From contig NC_056001.1 of NCBI RefSeq assembly GCF_018446385.1, forward strand, positions 9,294,672-9,358,671: a stretch of 64,000 nucleotides of DNA, given 5' to 3'. Positions within the stretch are counted from its first letter, which is position 1. Each line of letters starts with the position of its first letter. A model generated the notes under the pieces. That model searched no databases, was not told the DNA's origin, and worked only from the letters and a program-made list of their open reading frames with translations. Positions 46,201 through 57,032 of this stretch are shown here, in pieces. The position numbers and the translations under genes were made by a program. The DNA is from Zingiber officinale. Its lineage: Eukaryota; Streptophyta; Magnoliopsida; Zingiberales; Zingiberaceae.

Positions 46201-47064
46201 AGCTCCGACTGGTGGCAACAACGGCGGCGGCATCCGGAAGGAAATGATAGCGGCGGCGCGGTGCCTACGTCGCGAGGAGGAGGAGAGGAAGCTAAGCGGC
46301 GGCGACCGACGATGGCCCCGACAAACAGTGCAAGATGGGGAGGAAGAAGACCTCTCTTCCTTCATGCTGGCGAGAGACGCGAGGACGAGGCAGAAGCCTC
46401 TCCTCTCTGCGATGTTGTGGCTTACTCGGCTCCGGCGAAGGGCATGGGCGGGAGAGAACTCCCCTCCCTGGCGGCGCTCCCCTCAACCACGAGAAAACTC
46501 CCCCTTACACCTGGTGAACCGTGCCACCTTTAAAGTCAAAACCTATTTAATGCAAAATGTCCAAAATGCCCTCTTCTCTTTACCGTATCAATACCAAATA
46601 CAAGAGACTTACGATTCTAGTGTTTCGAATTTATTTTCGATGTAGTGTTCTTATGTTTATTTTTTTCCTTGTGATTTGATTGTTCCTTTCGGTTAACCTA
46701 AAGTTATTTTAGGAAATTAAATATTAGCTTTCCATAAAAGGTTTTGTCTAGTCGGTGGTGATTGCTCCCATATCCAAGAAGGCCTTGTGCCTCGCCACGT
46801 CAGTACTGGGAGCCAATTATGGAAATTAATATTTAATGGAATTAATAACTTAGGTGATTTGGATCAAACGTGTTAAGTTCCGCAGGAGATCCAAGTCTAA
46901 ACCTAAAAGAACATATAGATTAAGTTTTAGATCAAACGTGTTAAGTTCCGCAGGCGATCCAAAATTTAATTTAAAAGAACACATGGTAGCTAGGAAAAGG
47001 TTCAGACCTTTGTACAAAATTTTTGTACAGTGGAACCTCTAGGTTTTCTGAGTAGCAACCAACA
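43263..47064. mobile_element. Long-LTR family A solo LTR, inverted, with nested insertion
   Basis: It starts TGTTGGAGTGTATACTG and ends GAGTAGCAACCAACA. The perfect duplication CGCCC flanks it at 43258-43262 and 47065-47069. It is the reverse orientation of the copy at 19318-21874. Removing the nested solo LTR at 45199-46590 leaves about 2.4 kb, the normal length for this family. ORFs at 44276-45125 are LTR sequence and not genes. Confidence 0.88.
45199..46590. mobile_element. Solo LTR (TGATCC-type) nested inside the family A LTR
   Basis: The ATACC duplication at 45194-45198 and 46591-46595 brackets a 1,392-bp block starting TGATCCTGTCGGGAAGCTGAG and ending ACCGTATCA. The intact copy at 19318-21874 shows the empty site (in reverse) at the same place. 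The terminal 20 bases resemble those of the solo LTR at 3666 and of the Tat LTRs, so it probably belongs to a related Gypsy lineage. The GC-rich right part is open for 293 codons (45652-46533), but the composition is simple GGC/GAC-rich repeats and no domain is seen, so I do not call a gene. Confidence 0.87.
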
Positions 47065-47527
47065 CGCCCTCACCTACTCCACTCAAGAGAGCATGCCTGA
47101 TGCCAGTCCGGTCCTCCAGACCAACTGTATTTTATGCCTAGGGTTACTACCCCCTGGGGTTTTCCGCCACCTAGGGTTACCACCCCCGAGACCTAAGGTT
47201 ACCTCCCCTTAGGATTTTCCACCACCTAGGGTTACCACCTTCTAGGACCTAAGGTTACTGCCCCTTAGGGTTTTCCACCACCTAGGGTTACCACCCCCTA
47301 GGACTTAAGGTTACCACCCCTTAAGATTTTCCACCACCTAGGGTTACCATCCCCTAGGACCTAGGGTTACCACTCCCTAGGATTTTCCATCTGCCTAACC
47401 GCAGTTAGAACTTTCCTGTAAACTCATTCACACACATTAGATAACAACACAGCTTAACTTTGAACCCTTTGACATAATCAAAATACATGTTCGATCGTCG
47501 GATGTTTCCCGCACCAACATAAACTCC
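47065..47527. repeat. Continuation of older repeat, with minisatellite of 55-56 bp
   Basis: From about 47168 to 47388, about four units of 55-56 bp carry CACCTAGGGTTACCACC, then CTAAGGTTAC, then CCCCTTAGGATTTTCCAC. This is the right-hand part of the repeat interrupted by the family A LTR. Confidence 0.7.
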
Positions 47528-47543
47528 ATAATAATCTAATTTC
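47528..47543. repeat. Target-site duplication of the SINE, left copy
   Basis: ATAATAATCTAATTTC, 16 bp, is repeated perfectly at 47758-47773. Confidence 0.93.
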
Positions 47544-47757
47544 GTCCCCTCGGATGGGTCTAGTGGCTAGCGCATGAGGTGTTGCCACAATGAGGACTGT
47601 GGTTCGAATCTCGACAAAGCCGAGATAAATATCCCCCTTATGTGCTAGTTACTATTCCAAAGACTAGTAGCCGCCCGTGATTTACTTCCTCCGTATTGGC
47701 CATGAGACGGATTGACGGAGACACTGGGAGCTAACGTATTCACCTTTTTTTACCACA
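47544..47757 (+). mobile_element. tRNA-derived SINE
   Basis: This 214-bp body lies between perfect 16-bp direct repeats. The 5' part looks like an RNA polymerase III promoter: an A-box-like TGGGTCTAGTGGCTAGCG about 14 bases in, and a B box GTGGTTCGAATCTC about 50 bases further. The 3' end is T-rich (CCTTTTTTTACCACA). This layout is that of plant tRNA-type SINEs such as the Au family, though I cannot assign the family without a search. SINEs do not code for protein and move using LINE enzymes. The perfect duplication implies a recent insertion. Confidence 0.9.
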
Positions 47758-47773
47758 ATAATAATCTAATTTC
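47758..47773. repeat. Target-site duplication of the SINE, right copy
   Basis: Identical to the 16-bp left copy at 47528-47543. Confidence 0.93.
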
Positions 47774-48930
47774 AACTAAAAATATCATTTAAAATATTTT
47801 CGAATAGGCTACGAATGATTTTATTCTTAAAAAAAATCTCAAATTCAAGATTTAGACCAGAAATATAGAAGAAAATATAATAATAGAAATTGTGTAGTGA
47901 ACTCTACTCAACATGCGACAATCTTTTAATTAAAAATTAAAGTGGGATGTCTATTTGATAATTTGGAAAAAAAACAAGTGACACTCTTTTATTTTTTCAG
48001 TATATTATACCAAATTTAGTTTTTTCAATGGAATCAATTTATTTAAAATATAAAGCCCTTGCTTAAGAGTTCGTCTTATCTGTGCAGAAACTTCTCAATG
48101 ACACTTGAAATTGTGAACACGAGTATAATATTTCATGCACCTACAAGTTCATTGTGAAGTTTTTTATATTGAATTGCTCATTCACTACCAAACATTTCTT
48201 GATAATTTTACTTTCTAACTTAGCCATTAATTTTAGTTTTAAGATTCAAATTAGGCCTAGCACAGCAAAGCCATTCAACATGTTTTATGATGAACCAGAG
48301 TACACGTACATGACTCCTTATTCAAAAGAATATTTTACTATAAATAGAAAGTATATGGAGTCTTAAAAACTTAATAAGTTTTGAACATTTTTAACCTAAT
48401 AAAAACATTTTAATAAAATAATTCTTATATATAATAATTTTAATCAAATTAAAATTATTTTATTTTATATTTACTAGCTACCGCTTTAACTGGCACAATT
48501 ACTGAAATTAAAACATTTTTAGAATAAAAATACATTGGAGCATTATTTTATTATTTTTTAAAAATGCACTCATTCAATAAAAACACGTCATTTTGATTAT
48601 TTTTTGAAATATACTAAGGAAAAATCTTAATGAAATATTTAAAAATAGATCTCATTTCACTTTTATAAATTTTATTATTCTATGTATTTATCCATTAATA
48701 TTTGATTGAGATTCTTTATTTAGCATATCATTTTTCTTATTTTTGGGAAATTTTTTTCCCAAAACAATCATAGATTGTCAAGCGGTCGTGTTAGTTTTGG
48801 ATTGGGTTTGACTTTCGAATTAGAACAAGTGGCGTTCCACGGCCCAACAATCAAAAGTTTATGGGATCCTGTTCAAGTTTTGTAAACTTTTGCATTCTTA
48901 CAGTGTCTCCGAACAACTGTACGATATCAG
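47774..48930. other. AT-rich spacer
   Basis: This spacer separates the SINE from the promoter of the acidic-protein gene. I see no gene, RNA or mobile-element boundary in it. The short frame at 48154-48366 has no domain or splice support. Confidence 0.5.
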
Positions 48931-49013
48931 ATTTATCGTCGCGTAACTCCAAGTCTCGCTCTGATCCATACGATAGTTTTGGAGAGGATCCGGATGCAAA
49001 CTCTGTTCCGCCC

Positions 49014-49022
49014 AAACCCTAA
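49014..49022 (+). promoter_or_regulatory. Telo-box near the start of the acidic-protein gene
   Basis: AAACCCTAA lies in the promoter or 5' leader, about 100 bp upstream of the probable leader-intron donor at 49121. A telo-box here would fit a growth-related gene, as for NAT10. Confidence 0.5.
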
Positions 49023-49250
49023 TCGAACCCCTCCCCACCGGGGAGAGAGCAAACGAGAGATCTCGCCGTGTTGGCATCCGGTTGGAAGTGCTCTCCTTTG
49101 CTTCCGTCTTTCTTCTCCCAGGTAGGATCTTCTCCTCTTCATTCTTCGTTTCCTGGTTGAGTTGGTATTTGCCCCTACTCGGGGTGGTAGGCTGTTTATT
49201 TTCCAGCTTTTGTGGCTGCTCTTTCAGATCGTAGTGATTGGTTTGCAGAA

Positions 49251-51659
49251 ATGGAGGCTTTAGGGCAAAGCAGAAGTGATGGAGTTGCTGCCCTCTACTC
49301 TACGGTGGAATTTCTAGTGGCAGAATCTGTAATGGTGGCAGAAAGGTTTCTCCTTTCGCTTCTCCTGCCTGTATGGTTTCTTCCTCTCCCTTAATTTTGT
49401 TTTTCTTTTTTCCTTTTTTGTCTCTCTCTCTTTTTAAGTTTGATTAAGTTGCGAATTTGAAGATTGATTAAGTTGGTTTTCTTTCTCCATGCTGAGCTAT
49501 ATCAGTAGTGAGGTATAGCTTTCTGCGTATTTGTCATGTCGTTATACATCCTATTTTCATTATGTTGCTCAGAAGATTATGCGTTTCTTTGGAGTTCAGT
49601 GTTGCTTAGTTTGGGGAAGATCAAGGAATGTAACTTTGACAGTCTCTAAGTAGATTGATATTTTTTTTAGAAGCTTTTGTATGGCCTTCCCTTCTTTTTA
49701 TGATGTCTACTGGATGCCTCCAAACTTAGAATAGGCCTAGGTGCTGTTATGATTTTGAATATTTCGTTGCAACGTTGAACTTTTTGAATACTACGGTGAA
49801 TTAGGCTTTTATTTTGTCTCTACTACGACGGCTTAGCTTCTGTAGGTGGACTCATATTTGTGGATCGGGACTTTGGTGTTTTGTTTCCATTATCTACTTT
49901 TTTTTTTTACCTTTAGCTGTCGAGTCTTTGCATGACGCGGAACAACCCTCCTATACTACATCTTCGTTACTGTGAATACTAAGGAAGGTGAATTAGGCCT
50001 TTATTTTATCTTTCCTATGACGGCTTAGCTTTTGGAGGTGGACTCATATTTGAGGATGGGGCTTTGGTGTTTTGTTTCCATTATCTACTTTTTTTTTTTT
50101 TACCTATAGCTGTCGAGTCTCTGCGTGATGGGGAACAACCTACTATGCATCTTCGTTTCTGTAACTATAATCTGATTTGTTCGCATTGTTCTCTAATTGA
50201 TGTATACATTCAACTTGTCACAGATAGCTGTCCGTATGATGCAGAAAGTGTTAATTGTCAATGAGAAGAGTTTTAGATGCTTGCAGTTAATTCTTATTTA
50301 TCAGTGGAAGTGTTTTCGAAAAAGAAAAGTGTTCCAAGGCCTCCTAGTAGGATTAAGCGTAGCATGTAATTAATGAATCCTCTCAAGTTAGGCTGTTTCC
50401 TCTTCTCAGAAACATTTTCTTGATTCTAAACTATGTTTTGGCTTGGGTGGTTTAGGCTCTGTTACTTATGGGGAAACATACTCGTTTTCATTTTCCTTTT
50501 CAAGGGAAAATTGTTCATAAAAAATTCCAAATATGTTTGATAAGTATTTTTCAGGAAAATAAGTGCAACCCAAACAGAAAGTCAATATTTTTTTTCTATC
50601 AGAAAGGTGGATCACCTTTGTTTATGATATAATTTTTATTTTATAGAGAAAAAATTGCAGCAACTGCCTCTTTTTTTACTTTACTTTTCATTTTCCATAT
50701 CCTCATTTTTTTCCTTGAAAAATGAAAGCTAGAAAACTTTCTCTTCTTTTGTGATTGCCATGTTTTACAAGTCTATGCACTGAATGACCATTCTTACCCA
50801 TTCATAATAATTAGTAAAACATGTTTTTCAGAGCATGTGAATAATGATGGAGAATGCTGTGAACTTTATTGTTTGCACCTTCGTTTTTTAGTCTAGTCTT
50901 TCTCTATATCTCTTTTTAACCTTTTGTTACCCTCTAATGAAATTCTTGTGACTTCATGTACCGTGACTTATTTATCCAGTTATCCCTGGAGCAGACTATG
51001 TTAATATATGCACTTTAGGTTTTTACCTGCGAACTGTAGGAATTAGCTCCGGTTGTAATTATTGAGAAACTATTGTTTCTGTTTGTACAAGCTCCTTTAT
51101 TTGACCATATAGGAAGATGCCTGATTCATGGTAAATCTGAGATCATTGGTTGCCATTGCTTCCTTGATAACGTGTACTTTTTCTTCCTTACTGCTAAAAG
51201 TTGTGAATCTACTTCAGGTGGGATTATTGTCAGGTGAAACTGCCCCTCCAAGGGAAGAGTCAGAAGCAATTTATGGGTAGGTTCTCTAAACCTTTTGTAT
51301 ATTTAGTTATATTGGCGCTTACTGTTCTCTTCCTCTTAAGAATGATTCGAAGGGGCAAACACAAAGCAGTCCCTGAGAACAAGGATGATGGCGAGTCAGA
51401 TGACGAGGAGGACGATAATGAGGATGAGGGTGGAGATGAACAAGAAGATGATGGGGGCGAAGATGATGTTTCTGGCGAAGATAATGATAATGATGCATAT
51501 GATGACCCTCAGGCCAATGGTGAAGGAGGAAGTGAAGATGAAGATGATGAGGATGATGATGACGACGATGATGAAGAGGACGATGATGGAGATGAAGATG
51601 ACGAAGATGAGGAAGAAGATGAGGAGCTCCAGCAACCGCCCTCCAAGAAGAGGAAGTGA
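49251..51659 (+). CDS. Acidic, probably nuclear protein with Asp/Glu-rich tail
   Basis: Proposed exons are 49251-49328, 51218-51276 and 51341-51659, in phase, giving 151 residues. A leader exon ending near 49120 (CTCCCAG^GTAGGA) and acceptor TTTGCAG before the ATG fit a 5' UTR intron. The product begins MEALGQSRSDGVAALYSTVEFL, continues VGLLSGETAPPREESEAIYG, and then has MIRRGKHKAVPENK. About 90 residues that are mostly Asp and Glu follow, and the end is PPSKKRK, a classic nuclear-localisation-like basic patch. I recognise no catalytic domain; similar acidic plant proteins are often named only by low-complexity similarity. It could be a histone- or RNA-binding acidic chaperone, which is inference. 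The last exon is firm; the first two rest on splice consensus and phase. Confidence 0.7.
49795..50175. repeat. Direct duplication of about 190 bp in intron 1 of the acidic-protein gene
   Basis: GGTGAATTAGGC ... ACGGCTTAGCTT ... GTTTTGTTTCCATTATCTAC ... AGCTGTCGAGTC occurs twice with a period of about 191 bp, with scattered differences. It is an old tandem duplication with no visible coding content. Confidence 0.85.
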
Positions 51660-52628
51660 GGTGCCACACTGCATCTCTCTCTGGCATCTTGGCTTTCTAG
51701 CTTGTTTCAATTTGGCTGTTGGCGTTAAGGAGAGGTTAGTTAATGGCTGGGAGGGGATGCACCGGGGTTAGGTAAACAGGTTCAATGCCCTTTGTACTAC
51801 CAATAGACATTTGGTACAAGCTTAATCATTCTACTTGTGGCAGTATCTAAGGTGCTTGCATATTTTAGGACTCCCAATGAAGTTTTAGATTAAACAAAAC
51901 ATCCTTAGATTTACTAAGGATTAATTGTTTCTTGCATTCCGTCAGGTGAGTGGGTTCTTTCAGTGTTATTTGGCTGCCATCTTTGAATCCTCCTTTCCTG
52001 AATAGCTCTGAAAATGGTTACATATCCTTTAAATTTTCTGCTTATTAGAACTTTAAGATGCCAGAGATGCTTGGCTCCTCTTTAGGATGAAGGCAAAATT
52101 AGATAGATCTTGCATGTTCAAATTTCAGAAATCTCCTATACAATTTTTGTTCTTTTCCTTTTTATGCGTGTAAATTGTCTTTCTTAAGGGACAAAAAAGA
52201 GTAGATGTTGCTTATATTCGATGTCAAAATGTCGAACCATGCATATTTGCACGTGACAACTTGCAAATTCAATTGTCTTGAGGTGGTTAATATGAATCAG
52301 ATGATTAGATATTAGCACAAGTGCGTAAGGTTGGCTGTCTGCTTTAATTGGTTGTTGCCTTTGTATTCCAACTGCCCCAACCAGATAAAGGACTAAATAT
52401 AAATAGGTTGTTAGGCGTTTCGGGAAAGCATATGAATGCTACTCAAAGACCAAGGTAACATCAGTAAGTAAGTGAACAATAAATGAGGTAGATGAGATAG
52501 TTGGCAGCTCAGCCAAGCTTTCAATGATCGAATAATTCTTCCTACCAACAATAGCAGCCACAACAGTCCAAGCCTCTTATCCTTTCCCCAATAAAGCTCG
52601 TTTCCATTCCCTTTCCTCTCACAATGAG
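51660..52628. other. Spacer and UTRs between the acidic-protein and HHP genes
   Basis: The first part is the 3' untranslated region of the acidic-protein gene. The last 200 bases or so are probably promoter and leader of the HHP gene. Nothing else is supported. Confidence 0.5.
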
Positions 52629-54062
52629 ATGGAAAGCAATCACCATAAGAATAAACAGAATACAGTGATGAAGGCAGAAGAGGAACAAGGTTTAACAATG
52701 GAGGAGAAGGAAAAGCCAGAAAACGAGGGGAAGGCAAAGAAGCAATGGAAGCTAGTGAGCTACGATGAGCTTCCAGGTTATATGAAGGAGAACGAGTTCA
52801 TAAAAAACTACTACAGAGCGGAGTGGCCTCTAAAGAATGCTCTGTTCAGTTTCTTCTCGTGGCACAATGAAACCCTCAACATCTGGACGTATTTGCTCGC
52901 TTCCCTTTGATCTCTGCCTCTTTCTTTCGCACAACAAATGCCTCGTGTTTTGACGCTTAGTAGAACTTTGTGGTTTCAGGCATGTGTTGGGATTCATTGT
53001 GTTCTTGGGATTAACTTTGCTCCATGTCAGTCATCATGTGCCAGAGGTGGCGCAGTTTGTTGGCCATATCACTTGGTGAGAGATCTCGATGTCCTCTTGA
53101 ACTCTTAATATGATTGCTTAAGTGGAAATGGGTGTTTGTAATTATCCACCTGTTTTATCTGATTCACTGATTAGTTTAGAGTTAATTTTATTCTGTGAAA
53201 TTTGGTGGTTGCAGGACAATCCCAGTAAGTACAGTCGAGAATGTCTCCAGCAATCTTGGCAATTTCTTTGGAGTAATTCTCTCAATTTATTTTCTTATAT
53301 CAATTCATCTGCGTAAAAGATAAACCTGAATCTTTCACAAATTTAAAAAGAATTGTGATAGAAATCGTGAACTTTTTTTGCGAGCAGGAAGCAGCTTCGT
53401 ACATCAAGCCGCCAGTTATCGTTTCCGCTTCCGAGAAATCGGCGCCGGTGGCCGTCCGGTGGCCCTTTTTCGTCTTCCTCGGCGGCGCCATGTTCTGCCT
53501 TCTCTCAAGCAGCGCGTGCCACCTGTTCTGCTGCCACTCGCGCCGCCTCAACCTCTTCCTCCTCCGCGTGGACTACGCCGGAATCGCCATCATGATCGTC
53601 ACCTCCTTCTTTCCCCCAATCTACTACATCTTCCAGTGTGATCCTCACTGGCAGCTCATCTACCTCGTTTCCATCTCCGCCATGGGCTTCGTCACCGTCT
53701 TCACCCTCCTCTCCCCGCAGTTCTCCGCCGGGGAATTCCGCGCCTACCGCGCCACGCTCTTCGCCGGGATGGGCCTCTCCGGGATCATACCCGCCCTGCA
53801 CGCGGCCGTCGTCAACTGGGGCGAACCGCGGCGCAACGTGACGCTGGCCTACGAGGCGACCATGGCGACGGCGTACCTGACGGGCACCGCCTTCTACGTG
53901 GCGAGGGTGCCGGAACGGTGGAAGCCCGGGAGGTTCGATCTCGCCGGCCACAGCCACCAGATATTCCACGTGTTCGTCATCGCCGGCGCGCTGGCGCACT
54001 ATGGCGCCGCAGTAATTTTCCTACGATGGCGCGACGAGGTAGGCTGCGCGGCGGCCTTGTGA
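52629..54062 (+). CDS. HHP: Heptahelical transmembrane protein (HHP, PAQR/adiponectin-receptor family)
   Basis: Exons 52629-52888, 52980-53075, 53215-53272 and 53388-54062 join in phase to 362 residues, the usual size for plant HHPs. The charged N terminus faces the cytosol. Family motifs are clear: FSFFSWHNETLNIWTH at the first helix, SSSACHLFCCHS (His183), VDYAGIAIMIVTSFFPPIYY (Asp200), and GHSHQIFHVFVIAGALAHY with His328 and His332. The three histidines would bind the zinc seen in human adiponectin receptors, which act as ceramidase-like enzymes. Seven membrane helices lie between about 80 and 350. Plant HHPs are reported in stress and hormone responses; the member here is perhaps HHP4-like. 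The last exon is very GC-rich. Start at the first ATG; a second Met at residue 14 is possible. Confidence 0.93.
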
Positions 54063-54721
54063 CCAGTTGAAACTTCGCAGTTTGACGTGTTAGATTTCGT
54101 TTCTATTCATGGTGCAAGTGTGAATTCGATAACGTTTGGATATTGAAACATTGTATACAGATCTGTTCAAAACAATATCATTGAAACATTGTAGCCAATT
54201 CCTATTCGAAGTTGAATCAAGTTATCAAAATTAGTAAGAATATGTATTATTGCGGAAGAGAAAAATCAAATAAGAATATCATGGTCATTTTTTTTTAGTT
54301 GTATTCAATTTAAGCCGATTAATGATCTCTTAAAAATGACAATTGAAAAATTATAAAATAAGTTATTCTAGCTGGTTAAATTTTAACCACTTAATATTAT
54401 CCTTTTGTTGTATTAGAATGACAATTGAAATGTAATGGAATTAAATTAAATAACAACGAGTAACATAATTTGCTACCATTTTATTTCTTTGTTTTAGTTT
54501 TGATGCCCAAGTTGTCAAGTAATTCCCGTTGACTTTGTAGCTCCGTCCACCACCCACCACTCGGTTTGACATTGACCGCAGAAAAATGTCAAGTCGCTCT
54601 TTTCCGGATGGGCCCATCCTTTTCGTTCTTGATGGCTGATAGCTGCCTCGTTGTTATCGATTTGCCTTTTTGTTTTCTGTGTGTTCGTTTACACAGTGCG
54701 CCCTATTTCTCTTCGATCACC
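54063..54721. other. Spacer between the HHP and C2 genes
   Basis: This AT-rich spacer contains the end of the HHP transcript and, near 54540-54720, a C/T-rich probable promoter and leader of the C2 gene. No gene is supported. Confidence 0.5.
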
Positions 54722-56135
54722 ATGGCGCTGGTTTCTGGAATCCAAAACCAGATCCTCGATGTCACGGGTAATTTCTCAAAACCAATTTCCTCCCTTTGTG
54801 AAGTTTGATTTTTCTCTCCTTCACTTTGCTCTTTGCTCTTTGCTATTCTTGTTGCTTTGGACGGGCAGTGGTTGGATGCAGCAAGCTAAGGGACACCGAG
54901 CTGTTCTCGCGCCAGGATCCGTACGTCTGCATTGAGTATGCTAATTCCAAATTCCGCACACGCACCTGCACAGGTTGGTGTTTTATTTTTATACCTCCTT
55001 GCTATCGATTTCGGGAAGAAATTTCTTTTAGGTGGTTCAAGTTCGATCTCTTACTGGTTGGTCGAATCAAGGGTCTGTGCTGAAAAATCTTTGATTTGGG
55101 ATCCCAGATGGCAGCAAGAATCCCACCTTCCAGGAGAAATTCCAGATTCCTCTCGTCGAGGGCCTCCGGGAGATGAACGTGACAGTCTGGAATAGCAATA
55201 CCTTGAGAAGCGACGATTTCATCGGCAGCGGCAGGTTTGACTAAATCATTCCCAGTTTTCTTTGCTTTTAATTAATCAGACTAGGGTTTGACTGCTAGAA
55301 TGATGAGAACCAGTCTTCTTTATTCTGTTCATAAATTTTACTTTTATTTATGGAACTGAATTATTGATAATTTGGATATTGAATTTATATACTGCAGCAT
55401 TGATGCTAATTTCTTTTCTGCTTAGGATTCAATTGCAAAAGGTCCTATCCCAGGGTTATGATGACAATTCTTGGCCTCTACAGACTAGACATTCAAAGTA
55501 AGATTTGTATTTGATGCCATTCCACTACTATAACCAAATTATTCTTCCTACATTCAAGTTGGAGCTTACCAACATTTGTTTTGCAGGTATGCCGGAGATG
55601 TAAAGGTGATCATGCACTTTCAAAAAGCATCTGTAAGTTCATTTAACAATATTTTATATATATACTTTGAAATTTGTAAATTCAATTAGAAATCTTCAAC
55701 AAATTGCATGTGGTCATATTATGTAAGCAGCAAAAGCCTGCCGCGACTCCTCCATCTGGCCCACCTTACGTGCCAGGAGCTCCACCTCCAGCATATCCCC
55801 CTCCTTATGCTCCATATGCACCTACAGCTTATCCTGGAGCTAGCGCATATTCAATGTATCCTCCTCCAGTTCCATCTCCATATCCAAGTTCTCCTTATCC
55901 ACCTCCACCACAAGGCTATCCAACACAAACATATCCTCCTGCTCCTTATCCACCAGAGTCCTATCCGCCGCAATATCCACCTCCACCAGCACAACCTTAC
56001 TATCCACCTGGTAAGATTAGAAACAGCAGCAGCATTTGCTCTAATGCCAACACTTATTGGAACACATTAGCAATAATTGATGATTGAAATTCTTTTGCAG
56101 GGCCTTACCCTGGTTCACACTATCCACCTTACTGA
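54722..56135 (+). CDS. C2-domain protein with Pro/Tyr-rich C-terminal tail
   Basis: Seven exons (54722-54767, 54869-54973, 55108-55234, 55426-55497, 55587-55632, 55731-56010, 56101-56135) join in phase to 236 residues. Residues 1-132 form one C2 domain: SRQDPYVCIEYANSKFRTRT, DGSKNPTFQEKF, NVTVWNSNTLRSDDFIGSG and LQKVLSQGYDDNSWPLQT. Such domains bind membranes, often with calcium. One expected acidic site reads Asn (WNSN), so calcium binding may be weak. Residues 133-236 are a tail of YPPP/PYPPP-type repeats ending PGSHYPPY. The layout matches the plant elicitor-responsive/SRC2-like small C2 proteins. All junctions use GT-AG. It shares strand and neighbourhood with the HHP gene, but no shared function is shown. 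Confidence 0.93.
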
Positions 56136-56748
56136 GTAAGTGATTGGTGAAATAATGTAGCAAATGGTTCTTTTTTCTGCTGCATAGTTAGGTGCTGGCG
56201 TTCTCTTACAACTTCCCTTGATGTCTTTGTATGTTCCTTTTGCTTATCTGCAGATAACATCAAACTAGTTCTGTTTGGAATGAAGTATTACTCTTTTCCC
56301 CGTTTGCAATTGAAGTATTCTTGTGTATAATTGCTCCATATCCATATGAGTATAACATTTACTGGTGCTTGTCATTTATATCGGCATTGTATTTTTTCAT
56401 CTGATACTAATCTGGAATCATACAGATCCGATTACTTGGTTGTTTTAGTTTGAAAATATATATTTAATCGTAGACATAGAGATAACTTGGAACTGGAATA
56501 CACAGACAAACCACTGCACTTCTTTCTGGATGTGATAGAATTTATATGCCAAGGATGGGCAAGATCATCCAGCTATCAAATTCCTCATACTTGTATGTGC
56601 GTTTAACCATTAGGTAGAATACCTAGCATCAGAAATAGTGATGCATAGTTGCATGCAATTATCTACCATTTGAAAACTTGTCAGGCAATTTAAGACCTGA
56701 GATGTAATAGAAAGAGATGCTTCCTGAGTGTCTATTACTAAAGCTAAT
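56136..56748. other. 3' flank of the C2 gene
   Basis: This is the 3' untranslated region, followed by AT-rich spacer up to the LTR edge. No gene is supported. Confidence 0.5.
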
Positions 56749-57032
56749 TGTCATGCCCCAAGGGTATACTTGTCCGCCAAATCGGATAGAGGAAATAATT
56801 GATACCAAACCAATTCAAGCCAACAAACCCCAATGCGATATAAAATCACTAAACTCATAAAAACTGATGCGTATTTGTATGCATGTTCATGTGATCATAC
56901 TAAACTACACAAGCTAACAATTATAATATTATAACAAAACCTCAACAATTCAACGAGGGAAAGAAAACAATAAACCACGACAGCATAATAGAAAATCAAT
57001 CAACTCCAAAAGAAGAATTCAACTCGAGTGGG

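Noticed and set aside
45652-46533. 293-codon GC-rich ORF
   Set aside because: It lies wholly inside a solo LTR bounded by a target duplication, has simple GGC/GAC-rich composition, and overlaps similarly long ORFs in other frames.
51319-51710. Minus-strand and alternate-frame ORFs rich in His or Met/Ile
   Set aside because: They are shadows of the GAT/GAG-rich acidic coding exon on the plus strand.
53505-53999. 164-codon minus-strand ORF
   Set aside because: It is antisense to the GC-rich HHP exon 4, whose plus-strand frame has clear family motifs.
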